The position numbers and the translations under genes were made by a program. Positions 9,153 to 17,859 of a stretch of 64,000 bases of DNA are shown here, in pieces; within the stretch, counting starts at the first letter, position 1; each line of letters opens with the position of its first letter. The stretch is from DATKQY01 sp035532475 (lineage in GTDB: Bacteria; Actinomycetota; Acidimicrobiia; Acidimicrobiales; Bog-793), in assembly GCA_035532475.1 (NCBI GenBank), contig DATKQY010000048.1:1-64000 (forward strand). The letters are read 5' to 3'. Below the pieces are notes generated by a model. That model did not search any database. It was not told the DNA's origin and saw only the letters and a program-made list of their open reading frames with translations.

Positions 9153-9914
9153 TCAGCCGGGCAGCCGCCTCCACACGGCGGCGGGGAGGAGGCGGAGGAG
9201 GCCGAAGAGCGGCTGGAGGAATGGGGGGGCCCACACCACCGGGTCGTTGCGCTCGATGCCCCGCACGACCGCGGTGGCGACGGCGCCGGGGCTCTGGGCG
9301 AAGGGCTGGACGGGGCGCCCCGCCGTCATCTTCGTGTGGACGAAGCCCGGGCGCACGATGGTCACCGACACCCCGCTGCCGGCGAGCGCGTCGGCGAGGC
9401 CCTGGGCGAAGCCGTCCAGGCCGGCCTTCGCCGCGCCGTAGACGAAGTTCGCTTTGCGGACCCGGTAGCCGGCGACCGAGGAGAGCACGACGATCCGTCC
9501 CGAGCCCCGGGCCCGCAGGACTCGGGCGAAGGCCGTCGTCGCCGCGGCGGGCCCGCCGAAGTTCACGGCGACGGAGCGGCCGACAGCGCCGGCGTCGAGC
9601 GCGTCGAGCTCGGCCGTCCCGAGCAGCCCCACGGCGACCAGCACGAGGTCGACGCCGCCGAGCGAGCGAGCGGCGTCGTCGGCGAGGCCCTCGAGCGCGC
9701 CCGTGTCGGTCACGTCGAGCTCCACGGTCTCGACCCGTTCCACCCCCGCCGCGCGCAGCCGCCCGGCGGCGGTCTCGAGCGAGGCGGCGTGTGGGCCGAC
9801 GAGGAGCGCGGCGCGAAGGCGCGAGCTGGCGAGCCGCTCCAGGATCTCGACGGCGATATCCGAGCCGCCGCCGATGGCGACGGCCGTCTGTGGCATGCCG
9901 GTGACGTCGTTCAC
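9153..9914 (-). CDS. dprE2: SDR oxidoreductase, DprE2-like (decaprenylphosphoryl-2-keto-ribose reductase)
   Basis: A short-chain dehydrogenase of about 253 residues. It shows the cofactor motif GGGSDIA (in place of TGxxxGIG), the NFGG segment, SSVAGYRVR and the catalytic YGAAK. The combination GGGSDIA, FVYGAAKAGLDGF and RPGFVHTKMT is typical of DprE2, which with DprE1 makes decaprenylphosphoryl-arabinose for cell-wall arabinan. The GTG at 9914 is chosen because GAGGAG lies seven bases before it; an ATG at 9896 is an alternative. No DprE1 gene is in the window, so the substrate is inferred from family resemblance. fumC lies upstream on the same strand. Confidence 0.7.
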   Translation of the reverse strand: MNDVTGMPQTAVAIGGGSDIAVEILERLASSRLRAALLVGPHAASLETAAGRLRAAGVERVETVELDVTDTGALEGLADDAARSLGGVDLVLVAVGLLGTAELDALDAGAVGRSVAVNFGGPAAATTAFARVLRARGSGRIVVLSSVAGYRVRKANFVYGAAKAGLDGFAQGLADALAGSGVSVTIVRPGFVHTKMTAGRPVQPFAQSPGAVATAVVRGIERNDPVVWAPPFLQPLFGLLRLLPAAVWRRLPG

Positions 9915-10005
9915 AGGTCGCTCCTCACCCACGTGCTGCCTGGTGGACACACGCGCTCTCGCCCCTCGCCACCTCGTCGGGGCGGCCTCGGGACCGACGG
10001 GCTCC

Positions 10006-11475
10006 TCAGCCGACGATCCCGCCACGTGTCATGGCGAGGACGTCGAGCGCCCGGTCGACCTGGCCCTCGTCGAGCAGCCCCATCTCGAGCACGACGCTGC
10101 GCAGGTCCTTGTTCTCCGCGAGGGCCTTCTTCACGACCTTCGCGGCGTTCTCGTAGCCGATGTACGGATTCAGCGAGGTGACTACCGAGGGCGAGGAGAG
10201 CGCGTACTGCCGGCAGCGCTCGGCGTCGGCCTCGATGCCGGCGACGCACTTGTCGGCGAGGGTCACCGACACTGAGGCGAGCAGGCGGATCGACTCGAGG
10301 AGGTTGCGACCGATCACCGGCAGCATCACGTTCAGCTCGAAGTTGCCGGCTGCGCCACCGAAGGCCACCGCGGCGTCGTTGCCCACCACCTGCGCCACCA
10401 CCTGGCAGACCGCCTCGGGGACGACCGGGTTCACCTTGCCCGGCATGATCGACGAGCCGGGCTGCAGGTCGGGGAGGCGGATCTCGGCGAGCCCGCATCG
10501 GGGCCCGGAGGACATCCAGCGCAGATCGTTCGCCGCCTTGTAGAGCGAGACGGCGACGGTGCGGAGCATCCCGGAGGCCTCGACGAGGGCATCGCGCGCG
10601 CCCTGCGCCTCGAAGTGGTCCCGCGCTTCGGAGAGCGGAAGCCCCGTCGCCCGGCGCAGGCTCGCGATGACCGCGGCGGCGAAGCCCGGCTTGGCGTTCA
10701 GGCCGGTGCCGACGGCGGTGCCGCCGAGCGGGAGCTCGCCGACACGCGCGAGCGTCGCCTCGAGCCGCTCGACGCCGTGCTCCACCGCGGCCGCGTAGCC
10801 GCCGAACTCCTGGCCGAGGGTGACGGGGGTCGCGTCCATCAGGTGGGTGCGCCCGGACTTCACGACGTCGGCGAACTCGGCGGACTTCGACCGGAACGTC
10901 CGGGCGAGGTGGCCGAGGGCCGGGACGAGCTCGCCGGCGATCTCTCGCGCTGCCGCCAGGTGGATGGCGGAGGGGAACGTGTCGTTCGAGGACTGCGAGG
11001 CGTTCACGTGGTCGTTCGGGCGCACCTCGCGACCGAGCCGGTCCCCGGCGAGATGGGCCAGGACCTCGTTCATGTTCATGTTCGTCGACGTGCCCGACCC
11101 GGTCTGGAAGACGTCGACCGGGAACGCGTCGTCGTGGTCGCCCGCGGCGACCTCGGCGGCGGCCGCTGCGATCGCCGCCGCGACGTCGGCGTCGACCACG
11201 CCCATCTCGGCGTTGACCGCCGCGGCGTGTCCCTTGATCAGCGCGAGGGCGTGCACGAGGGCGCGCTCGACCGGCTGGCCGGAGATCGGGAAGTTCTCGA
11301 TCGCCCGCTGGGTCTGGGCACCCCACAGGGCGTCGGCGGGCACACGTACGTCCCCCATGGAGTCGTGCTCGACCCGGTATCCCGCATCTGAGGGAGAATG
11401 CCCCGCAATTGAGGGAGACGTCTCATCCTCGTGTCGAGCGCCCACAGCGGCTCCTTCCCGTGTTGCTCCATCCAT
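10006..11475 (-). CDS. fumC: Class II fumarate hydratase
   Basis: A 489-residue protein of the fumarase/aspartase superfamily, cytoplasmic and tetrameric in known members. It hydrates fumarate to malate in the TCA cycle. The superfamily signature GSSIMPGKVNPV is intact, as are TGSGTSTNMNMNEV, the NDHVNASQSSND substrate segment and GRTHLMDATP. The core begins at YRVEHDSMGDVRVPADALWG, about 32 residues after the first ATG, so the N-terminal extension is non-conserved and the real start could be slightly downstream. It lies 91 bp upstream of the DprE2-like gene. Aspartase is the main alternative, but VPADALWGAQTQRA favours fumarase. Confidence 0.92.
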   Translation of the reverse strand: MDGATREGAAVGARHEDETSPSIAGHSPSDAGYRVEHDSMGDVRVPADALWGAQTQRAIENFPISGQPVERALVHALALIKGHAAAVNAEMGVVDADVAAAIAAAAAEVAAGDHDDAFPVDVFQTGSGTSTNMNMNEVLAHLAGDRLGREVRPNDHVNASQSSNDTFPSAIHLAAAREIAGELVPALGHLARTFRSKSAEFADVVKSGRTHLMDATPVTLGQEFGGYAAAVEHGVERLEATLARVGELPLGGTAVGTGLNAKPGFAAAVIASLRRATGLPLSEARDHFEAQGARDALVEASGMLRTVAVSLYKAANDLRWMSSGPRCGLAEIRLPDLQPGSSIMPGKVNPVVPEAVCQVVAQVVGNDAAVAFGGAAGNFELNVMLPVIGRNLLESIRLLASVSVTLADKCVAGIEADAERCRQYALSSPSVVTSLNPYIGYENAAKVVKKALAENKDLRSVVLEMGLLDEGQVDRALDVLAMTRGGIVG

Positions 11476-11553
11476 AAGCAGTCCGCAGCCATGGATCCTT
11501 CCGCGAGATCACCGTAGTGGTGGCCGGTGCGACCTGGCGAAACGTGAAAAACC

Positions 11554-11582
11554 TTGCAATGTCCAGTAGGCCCCGTTAGGTT
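11554..11582 (+). promoter_or_regulatory. Possible sigma-70-type promoter for the NlpC/P60 gene
   Basis: TTGCAA at 11554-11559 is followed, after 17 bases, by TAGGTT at 11577-11582. This resembles a -35/-10 pair twelve bases before the GTG start at 11594, implying a very short leader. It lies in the 118-bp gap between the divergent fumC and NlpC/P60 genes, which is AT-richer than its surroundings. Seen by eye only. Confidence 0.3.
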
Positions 11583-11593
11583 CTCCCGGCATT

Positions 11594-12757
11594 GTGAGGT
11601 CTGCCGAGAGAACTCTCGCGGCATCGCTGGTGCGTGAACCCGGGAGTCGGGCCCGCCGCGGGGCTGGACGGCAACGGCGAAGCGGGACGCTCGTCGGCGT
11701 GGTACTGACGCTTCTTGCAGGCATCGTGACCCCAGTCGCCATCGCCGCGGGCGGCGCGGGGGCGACGTCGGTGAGCACCCTGCGCTCGAAGGCCGCCTCC
11801 ATTGCCCAGCAGATCGACACCTTGCAGACGAAGATCCAGGTCCTGTCGGAGGAGTACGACCAGGCCCGGGTGCGCAAGGCTGCGCTGCGCAAGCAGATCG
11901 GCGCTGATCAGTCGGCCCTCGCGAATGCGGGGAAGAACGTCCGCAACGACAGCGTGAACCTGCGGCGCGAGGCCATCAGCGCGTACGTCAACGACGGCGC
12001 CACGGCCGGCCTGTCGAGCCTGCTGTCGACCAGCGCGAACGCGCTCCCGGCCCAGCAGACCTACATGGCCGTCGCCTCTTCCAGCCTGACCACGTCGATC
12101 ACGAGCCTGAGGGATTCTGAGCACCAGCTGAGCGTCCGCCAGACGACCCTCTCGCGGGCGCAGGCGGCGGAGACGGCGACCCTCGCCACGCTGGCGAGCG
12201 CGCAGCAGAGCGCCGAGGCGCTCAAGTCCCAGCTCGAATCGACCCAGTCGAGCATCTCCGGCCAGCTGGCCGCGGCCGTGCACCAGCAGGAAGCGGTCCA
12301 GCAGGCGGCCGCCGTCGTCGCCGCCGCGCCGACCATCCAGCAGGCACAGGCACAGCCGACGCCGACGCCGCCCGCGCCGGCCTCGACCCCGACGACCTCG
12401 GGAGGCGGCGCGGCGAGCACCGCCGTCCAGGCGGCGCTCGCCCAGATCGGGACGCCCTACGTCTGGGCCGGATCGACGCCGCACGTCGGCTTCGACTGCT
12501 CGGGCCTCACGATGTACGCCTGGGGCCAGGCGGGCGTGAACCTGAGTCACAGCGCCCAGTCGCAGTACGACGAGATCCCCCACGTCTCGCTCAACGAGCT
12601 CCAGCCCGGTGACCTCGTCTTCTACGGCTCAAGCGGGTACATCTACCACGTCGTCATGTACATCGGCGGGGGCCAGGTCGTCCAGGCCGAGGACACCGGC
12701 ACGCTCGTCCAGGTCACCCCGCTCTGGGGCGGCGCCTACGGCGCCGGGCGCCCGTAG
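11594..12757 (+). CDS. Secreted coiled-coil NlpC/P60 peptidoglycan endopeptidase (RipA-like)
   Basis: A 387-residue protein with a long basic N-terminus and a signal helix at about residues 31-52. An alanine/glutamine-rich coiled coil follows (about 57-245), then a Pro/Thr linker and an NlpC/P60 domain (about 270-387). The catalytic Cys lies in FDCSGL and the His in YHVVMYIG. This layout matches cell-wall hydrolases that cut the stem peptide during division, where the coiled coil holds the enzyme inactive until a partner binds. The start is the GTG at 11594, just after the only plausible promoter. It is followed directly by an 8-bp tandem repeat. Confidence 0.88.
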   Translation: MRSAERTLAASLVREPGSRARRGAGRQRRSGTLVGVVLTLLAGIVTPVAIAAGGAGATSVSTLRSKAASIAQQIDTLQTKIQVLSEEYDQARVRKAALRKQIGADQSALANAGKNVRNDSVNLRREAISAYVNDGATAGLSSLLSTSANALPAQQTYMAVASSSLTTSITSLRDSEHQLSVRQTTLSRAQAAETATLATLASAQQSAEALKSQLESTQSSISGQLAAAVHQQEAVQQAAAVVAAAPTIQQAQAQPTPTPPAPASTPTTSGGGAASTAVQAALAQIGTPYVWAGSTPHVGFDCSGLTMYAWGQAGVNLSHSAQSQYDEIPHVSLNELQPGDLVFYGSSGYIYHVVMYIGGGQVVQAEDTGTLVQVTPLWGGAYGAGRP

Positions 12758-12760
12758 CGC

Positions 12761-12808
12761 CGCCCCGCCGCCCCGCCGCCCCGCCGCCCCGCCGCCCCGC
12801 CGCCCCGC
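12761..12808. repeat. Six perfect copies of an 8-bp C-rich tandem repeat
   Basis: Six head-to-tail copies of CGCCCCGC begin four bases after the NlpC/P60 stop codon and end 64 bp before the quinone oxidoreductase start. The unit length is not a multiple of three and the tract is outside genes. Slipped-strand copy-number change is likely. There is no U-tract, so it is not an ordinary terminator. Confidence 0.9.
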
Positions 12809-12872
12809 TGCATCGCTGCGGCGCCGCCCGGACGAGCTGCGGCGCTCGGGCGCTTCCGCGTAGTCTCGGCGA

Positions 12873-13820
12873 ATGCGCGCCGCCGTCATCGTCGAAGGCG
12901 CCGTCACCTGCGCGGAGCGACCCGACCCGGTCCCCGGCACCGGCGAGCTGCTCGTCCGGGTGCGTGCCGCGGGCCTGAACGGCGCCGACCTCCTGCAGCG
13001 GGCCGGTCGCTACCCGCCGCCGCCCGGCACGCCGCCCGACCAGCCCGGGATGGAGTTCGCCGGGGAGGTCGAGGCCGTCGGCGCCGGAGCGACGCGCTTC
13101 TCAGCGGGCGACCGGGTGATGGGCATCGTCGCCGGCGCGGCCCAGGCCGAGCTGGTGGTCGTCCACGAGCGCGTCGCGATGCCGGTCCCCGACGTGCTGT
13201 CGTGGCCGGAGGCGGGCGGGGTCCCCGAGGTGTTCACCACCGCCCACGACGCGCTGTTCACCCAGTGCGGCCTGCGACCGGGCGAGCGCCTGCTCGTGAA
13301 CGGCGCGGCCGGCGGGGTCGGCATCGCCGCCGTCCAGCTGGCCGTCGTGAGCGGATCGAGCGTCGTAGCGAGCGTCCGCTCCCCGGAGCGCCGGGAGGCA
13401 CTGGCGTCGTTCGGGGCGACGCCCGCCGCGCCCGACGACGCCTTCGGCCTCGGTCCCTTCGACGTGGTGCTGGAGCTCGTCGGCGGCCCGAACCTCCCCG
13501 CCGACCTCGACGCGCTCGCCATCGGCGGGCGGATCTCGGTGATCGGCATCGGGGCGGGAGGACGCGCCGAGGTGGGGCTCGGGCTGCTGATGGCGCGGCG
13601 AGCCCGGGTGCACGGCTCGACGCTGCGGGCTCGCCCGCTCGAGGAGAAGGCGCTCGCCGCCCGTCTCGTTGAGCGCCACGTGCTGCCCCAGCTCGCCGCG
13701 GAGCGCGTACGCGTCCCGGTAGAGGCGACCTTCCCCCTCGCCGACGTCGGCGCGGCCTACGAGCGCTTCGCCGCCGGCAACAAGCTCGGCAAGATCGTCC
13801 TCGTCACGGACGGGACGTGA
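12873..13820 (+). CDS. Zinc-independent NAD(P)H:quinone oxidoreductase (MDR family)
   Basis: A 315-residue medium-chain dehydrogenase/reductase. It opens with a GroES-like domain containing GLNGADLLQRAGRYPPPPGTPP, typical of quinone oxidoreductases of the PIG3/QOR type, and lacks the structural-zinc cysteine cluster. The Rossmann domain has GAAGGVGIAAVQLA, the NADPH-binding loop. Such enzymes reduce quinones or enones. Its TGA overlaps the GTG of the DoxX-Rieske gene by four bases, implying translational coupling and a shared redox role. Confidence 0.85.
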   Translation: MRAAVIVEGAVTCAERPDPVPGTGELLVRVRAAGLNGADLLQRAGRYPPPPGTPPDQPGMEFAGEVEAVGAGATRFSAGDRVMGIVAGAAQAELVVVHERVAMPVPDVLSWPEAGGVPEVFTTAHDALFTQCGLRPGERLLVNGAAGGVGIAAVQLAVVSGSSVVASVRSPERREALASFGATPAAPDDAFGLGPFDVVLELVGGPNLPADLDALAIGGRISVIGIGAGGRAEVGLGLLMARRARVHGSTLRARPLEEKALAARLVERHVLPQLAAERVRVPVEATFPLADVGAAYERFAAGNKLGKIVLVTDGT

Positions 13821-14923
13821 CGGCTGCCGGCCTCCCCGCCGACGGCTCAGGCCGCGGCGACACCGCCGTGCGGCGGCTCCGGACGATCGTTGGTTCACCG
13901 GGCGGGTCACTGCTCGTGCTCCGGGCGTTCCTCGGCGTCACCTTCGCCTTCGCCGGGCTCCAAAAGCTCGCCGACCCGGGCTTCTTCCGCGCCAGCGCGC
14001 CCGGTTCGTTCCAGACCCAGCTGCACGGCGCGATGGCGACGAGCCCGATCCGTCCGTTGCTCGGCGCGATCGCCCACGCCGGGGTGCTCGTCGCCGTGAT
14101 CATCGCCCTCGCCGAGGTCGCCGTCGGGATCGGGACGCTCCTCGGGCTCCTCGGACGGCTCGCCGCGCTCGGCGGGATGAGCCTGTCGCTCTCGTTCTTC
14201 CTCACGATCAGCTACTCCACCAGCCCCTACTACTACGGATCGGACATCGTCTTCCTGTTCGCGTGGACGCCGCTCCTCCTCGGCGGCCCCGGGCCGTGCT
14301 CGCTCGACAGGCGTTTCGCACGCGCGCGCCGGGAGGCGCTTCGCCGCTCTCCCGCCGCCTCGGCGGCCGTCGTCGACCGGCGCGCCGCGATGCGCCGGCT
14401 CGGGGCTGCCGGCGTCGTCGCCGTGCTCACCGCGGCCGGGGCTGGGATCGTCGTCGCGATCGGGCGCCTGCTCGGGTCAGGTCCGACCGGGACGGCCGCA
14501 GCGCCCTCGCTCGGCACCGGTACGACCCCCCGGGCCCCCCGCACCAGCGCGACGACGAGCACGCGCGCGGCCGGGGGTGGGAGCGGAGGGGGGAGCGAAG
14601 GGGGGACGCCGGCCGGCCAGAAGCTCGGCCCCGCCACCGCCGTGCCGGTCGGCGGAGCAGCGAGCTTCGTCGACCCGATCCAGCACATCCCCGCCTACGT
14701 CGTCCAGCCGGTGAAGGGAACGTTCGCCGCCTTCTCTGCGGTCTGCACCCATGCCGGGTGCACGGTCGGCTTCGAGCGCGCGGGCCTGGAGTTCGTCTGC
14801 CCGTGCCACGGCTCGATCTTCGACGCGAAGACCGGGGCCGTGCTCCAGGGGCCGGCGCCCTCGCCGCTCGCGCGCCTCACGGTCGCCGAAGGTGGCGACG
14901 GCGAGCTCTACGTCGACAGCTGA
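13817..14923 (+). CDS. DoxX-like membrane domain fused to a Rieske 2Fe-2S domain
   Basis: A 368-residue fusion. Residues about 30-160 are a DoxX/MauE-like four-helix membrane domain (FAFAGLQKLADP, then ISYSTSPYYYGSD). Residues about 195-217 form another helix, followed by a Thr/Gly-rich linker. Residues about 270-368 are a Rieske domain: CTHAGC and CPCHGS supply Cys310, His312, Cys328 and His331 as cluster ligands, with Cys315 and Cys330 placed for the disulfide of high-potential Rieske proteins. Known DoxX proteins take part in thiosulfate:quinone reduction or redox homeostasis. The GTG start overlaps the quinone oxidoreductase stop, which supports a quinone-linked electron path; the donor is unknown. 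Confidence 0.85.
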   Translation: MTAAGLPADGSGRGDTAVRRLRTIVGSPGGSLLVLRAFLGVTFAFAGLQKLADPGFFRASAPGSFQTQLHGAMATSPIRPLLGAIAHAGVLVAVIIALAEVAVGIGTLLGLLGRLAALGGMSLSLSFFLTISYSTSPYYYGSDIVFLFAWTPLLLGGPGPCSLDRRFARARREALRRSPAASAAVVDRRAAMRRLGAAGVVAVLTAAGAGIVVAIGRLLGSGPTGTAAAPSLGTGTTPRAPRTSATTSTRAAGGGSGGGSEGGTPAGQKLGPATAVPVGGAASFVDPIQHIPAYVVQPVKGTFAAFSAVCTHAGCTVGFERAGLEFVCPCHGSIFDAKTGAVLQGPAPSPLARLTVAEGGDGELYVDS

Positions 14924-14936
14924 GGCCCAGCGGGCC

Positions 14937-14972
14937 GATCGCCTGAGGGTGGCGCCTCGGGGGCGGGCGATC
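14937..14972. terminator. Hairpin between convergent genes
   Basis: GATCGCC at 14937-14943 pairs with GGCGATC at 14966-14972, and an inner GAGG pairs with CCTC around GTGGCG. It lies just after the Rieske fusion gene and before the end of the convergent GH16 gene. It could end transcription in either direction, but there is no T-run. Confidence 0.4.
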
Positions 14973-15038
14973 GATGCCCCGCCGAGTCAGCGCCACCGAC
15001 GATCGCTGGCGCCGTCCTCCAGCCCGGCCAAGTGCTGG

Positions 15039-16379
15039 TCATCTCGGCGTTACGCGGATCCAGTCGACCAGCATCTTGGCCGGGAGCACGGTCGTCTGGT
15101 CGGGGAGTCCCGAGGACGTGCCCCCGACGCTCAGGTCCAAGACGATGGCGAACGGGGCTTCGAAGGACGTGGCCCAGGCGCTTCTCGCCTCGGACGCGGT
15201 CAGCGTCTGCATCGCCTGACCGTCGACCTGCCACTGGATCCGCGTCGGGCTCCACGTGACGGAGTACGTGTGCCAGTCGGCGACGGACTCCCCCGCGGGA
15301 AGTGACCAGCCTGCGCCGAAGGCGAAGTCGCTGCCGCCGTGCGCGTACTGCTGCACGATCCCCGGCTCCTGGCCGACGGCCTCCATGACGTCGATCTCAC
15401 CGCATGCCGGGAACGACTCGCTCGCGCACCTCGTGCCCTGCAGCCAGAACGCCGGCCAGAGTCCCTGCCCGGTCGGCAGCTTGATCCGGGCCGAGAACGT
15501 CCCGTACGTCTGCGACCACGAGGGCGTGCCGGCCTGTGCCCAGTCGAGCATGGTGAGACGTGCGCTCGTGTACGCGCAGGGAACCGAGCCGCACGAACCG
15601 CTAGCGCCGCTGTCGGCTTCCAGGACGAGATCGCCCTGACCGTCCAGGTAGGCGTTGGACATCGAGTAGTACGTGGGGCTCTCGTTGCCGCAACCGTCGC
15701 TCCAGCAGGGGTCGTTGTACCAGTAGGTCCCATTCAGCCCGTCGTTCGGCCCCGCGCCGGCCGGCCCGTTGAACTCGTCGTCGAACGTGAAGGGTCCCCC
15801 CTCGGGAGGAGTGGTGGTCGTGGTGGTCGTGGTGGTCGTAGTGGTCGTGGTGGTGGTGGTCGGCGCGGCGGTTCCGGGCGGGGGCGCCCCCGACGTGCTG
15901 CCGCTCGCCGCGACGATCGGGGGGGCGGTCTTTCCCCCTTGGCGGACGGTCAGCTCGTACGCCGCCTTTCGGAGGCTCGTCGGCCTGACCATCAGGGTGA
16001 ACGTACGCGCCCTCGGGGATCGGTTCGGCCCGATCACCACTCTCCGGCGCACGATCCCGCTGCGGCAGTGCACCGTCCCGCGGAACCCACGCACGGCCGG
16101 ATGACTCGAAAGCCGACAGACCTGGCTGCGCGAGACTCGTGCGCTCACGACGAACGAGCCACCGGCGGCCGGGAACGCCTTCACTGCTCGTCGAAGCGGA
16201 GATCGTCCGCTCGACGCCGCGGCGCCCGTGACCGTCAACGTCAGCACCGCCACCGCCAACGCGACCCTCGACAGGAGTCGGACAACGCGTTGGCGCGGCC
16301 GGGGCCCGCCGTGACCGTACCGCCGCGCCCGGTCCACCCGCCGCCCGGAGGCTCGACGCAGCAAGAAGCCGGATCCCAC
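15039..16379 (-). CDS. Secreted glycoside hydrolase family 16 (beta-glucanase-like)
   Basis: A 446-residue secreted protein with an N-terminal export signal (hydrophobic segment at about 38-55) and a beta-rich region of unknown fold (about 60-165). A linker with a run of consecutive threonines follows, then a C-terminal GH16 domain (about 195-446). The active-site signature GEIDVMEAVG gives the ExDxxE nucleophile and acid/base pair, and LPTGQGLWPAFWLQG is a typical substrate-groove strand. GH16 enzymes cut beta-1,3/1,4-glucans or galactans; laminarinase-like activity is my best guess. The threonine linker is encoded by an imperfect GTG/GTC microsatellite at 15811-15861. Confidence 0.88.
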   Translation of the reverse strand: MGSGFLLRRASGRRVDRARRYGHGGPRPRQRVVRLLSRVALAVAVLTLTVTGAAASSGRSPLRRAVKAFPAAGGSFVVSARVSRSQVCRLSSHPAVRGFRGTVHCRSGIVRRRVVIGPNRSPRARTFTLMVRPTSLRKAAYELTVRQGGKTAPPIVAASGSTSGAPPPGTAAPTTTTTTTTTTTTTTTTTPPEGGPFTFDDEFNGPAGAGPNDGLNGTYWYNDPCWSDGCGNESPTYYSMSNAYLDGQGDLVLEADSGASGSCGSVPCAYTSARLTMLDWAQAGTPSWSQTYGTFSARIKLPTGQGLWPAFWLQGTRCASESFPACGEIDVMEAVGQEPGIVQQYAHGGSDFAFGAGWSLPAGESVADWHTYSVTWSPTRIQWQVDGQAMQTLTASEARSAWATSFEAPFAIVLDLSVGGTSSGLPDQTTVLPAKMLVDWIRVTPR

Positions 16380-16518
16380 GAACCGAGGATGCAGCGCAGG
16401 ACCCGGCCCAGCTAGGGCCGATGGACCATGCCCGTCGCGATCGGTTGGCCGACCGTCGCGGGTGCGACTCGGACGCCGCCGGGCTTTGCGGGCCCAACCC
16501 GGGCCGGCTGGTCGCGGC

Positions 16519-17115
16519 TCACCGTTCCCGACGCCGCTCCCCGGTCATCCACCACGCCGCCGGCAGGAGCCCGGCCGCGAGCCCCATCTTCAGGGCGTCG
16601 CCGACGACGAAGGGCGTGAACCCGAGCGAGAGCGCCTTGGCGAGCCCGACGTGCGCGTCCAGCGCCAGCCACGTGACGCCCGGGACGTAGATGCACAGCT
16701 CGCCGGCGAGCATCGTCGGCAGCGAGCCGAGGATGCTGCGGTCCGCGCCCCGCTCCGCCAGGCGCCCGCAGACCGCCGAGGCGAGCACGAAGCCGAAGAC
16801 GTAGCCGGTCGAGGCTCCCTGCCAGCCCCCCGAGTGGTGGATGAACCACGGCAGGCCGAGGAACCCGAGGCCGGCGTAGACGACGCTCGCGGCGAGCGCC
16901 CGGCGGAAGCCGAGGGCGCAGCCCGCCACGAGGACGCCGAGCGTCTGGCCGGTGATCGGCACCGGTGTCCCGGCGACCTGGACGGAGAACTGGGCGAGCA
17001 GCCCGACGAGGCACGCCGCACCGAGCACGAGGGCGACGTCACGGACCCGCTCGCCGGGGACGAGGTCCGCGAGGACGAGGGGGCGGCGGCGGGAGAGGGC
17101 GGCGGTCGGCTCCAT
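16519..17115 (-). CDS. bioY: BioY biotin-uptake S component
   Basis: A 198-residue membrane protein with about six helices, the size of BioY. The family marks PVPITGQTLGVLVAG and PWFIHHSGGWQGASTGYVFGF are clear, and ASTGY..GF is part of the conserved biotin-binding region. BioY is the substrate-binding subunit of ECF biotin transporters. No energising BioM/BioN genes are adjacent, so it works alone or uses modules encoded elsewhere. The ATG at 17115 is preferred because hydrophobic sequence starts soon after. It lies 44 bp downstream of idi on the same strand. Confidence 0.9.
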   Translation of the reverse strand: MEPTAALSRRRPLVLADLVPGERVRDVALVLGAACLVGLLAQFSVQVAGTPVPITGQTLGVLVAGCALGFRRALAASVVYAGLGFLGLPWFIHHSGGWQGASTGYVFGFVLASAVCGRLAERGADRSILGSLPTMLAGELCIYVPGVTWLALDAHVGLAKALSLGFTPFVVGDALKMGLAAGLLPAAWWMTGERRRER

Positions 17116-17159
17116 GGGCAGCGAGGGTACCTGCTGGTGCAGGCCGCGAGGGCCGCTCG

Positions 17160-17708
17160 CTAACGGACGGCCGGCGCTCCCGCGGCGCGCGCCGCCTCTA
17201 CGAGGCGCAAGGCCGGGAGGAGCCACGGGGCGAGAGCACCGGCGCCGGGGGGCGCCCCGCCGGAGAGCAGGTCGCCAGGGTCGACCCAGCGGGTCGCCGC
17301 GACCTCCGAGGGGTCGAGGACCGGGTCGCCCTCGGCGAGGCCGACGAGCACATGATCGAGCTCGTGCTCGACGAGGCCGCTCGCCGGGCAGGTGGCCCGA
17401 TAGACGAAGCTGGCGACGTCGGTCAGCGTCGTCGTCAGCCCGAGCTCCTCGCGGACCCGGTCCTCGGCCGAGCGGACCAGCTCCTCGCCCGGGCCGGGGT
17501 GGCTGCAGCAGGCGTTCGCCCACACCAGGGGAAAGTGGTACTTCGCCGCGGCGCGCTGCTGGAGCAGCGTCCGGCCGTCGTCGCGGTACAAGAACACCGA
17601 GAAGGCGAGGTGGAGCCGACCGGGCGGGCGGTGCGCCTCCAGCTTCGCGGCCTCGCCCTGCACCACCCCGGAGGGGTCGACCAGGACCACGGTCCCGCGC
17701 TCACCCAC
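17160..17708 (-). CDS. idi: Isopentenyl-diphosphate delta-isomerase, type I
   Basis: A 182-residue Nudix-fold protein. The features HLAFSVFLY, LLQQRA, KYHFPLVWANACCSHP (active-site Cys) and GEEL, then HELDHVLVG with metal ligands, match type I IPP isomerase, which converts IPP to DMAPP for isoprenoid synthesis. The GTG at 17708 is chosen because GGAGGA lies eight bases upstream. Upstream in-frame codons run into the divergent aldo/keto reductase promoter. It is probably co-transcribed with bioY. Confidence 0.88.
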   Translation of the reverse strand: MGERGTVVLVDPSGVVQGEAAKLEAHRPPGRLHLAFSVFLYRDDGRTLLQQRAAAKYHFPLVWANACCSHPGPGEELVRSAEDRVREELGLTTTLTDVASFVYRATCPASGLVEHELDHVLVGLAEGDPVLDPSEVAATRWVDPGDLLSGGAPPGAGALAPWLLPALRLVEAARAAGAPAVR

Positions 17709-17859
17709 CTGCCCGCTCCTCCTCGCCGCCTGTCTGTCCGATCCCAGCGCCTGCCGGCGCGTCGGCCGACGGCGCTCGGGCAGAATGCTACCGGCGGCCC
17801 GACCCGACAGATCCCGACGGCTCGGTCGCCGCCCGATCTCGACGAGGAGAACCACGTCC

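Noticed and set aside
15811..15861. GTGGTGGTC-type repeat considered as a CRISPR or regulatory array
   Set aside because: It is a coding microsatellite for the threonine linker of the GH16 protein and has no spacers.
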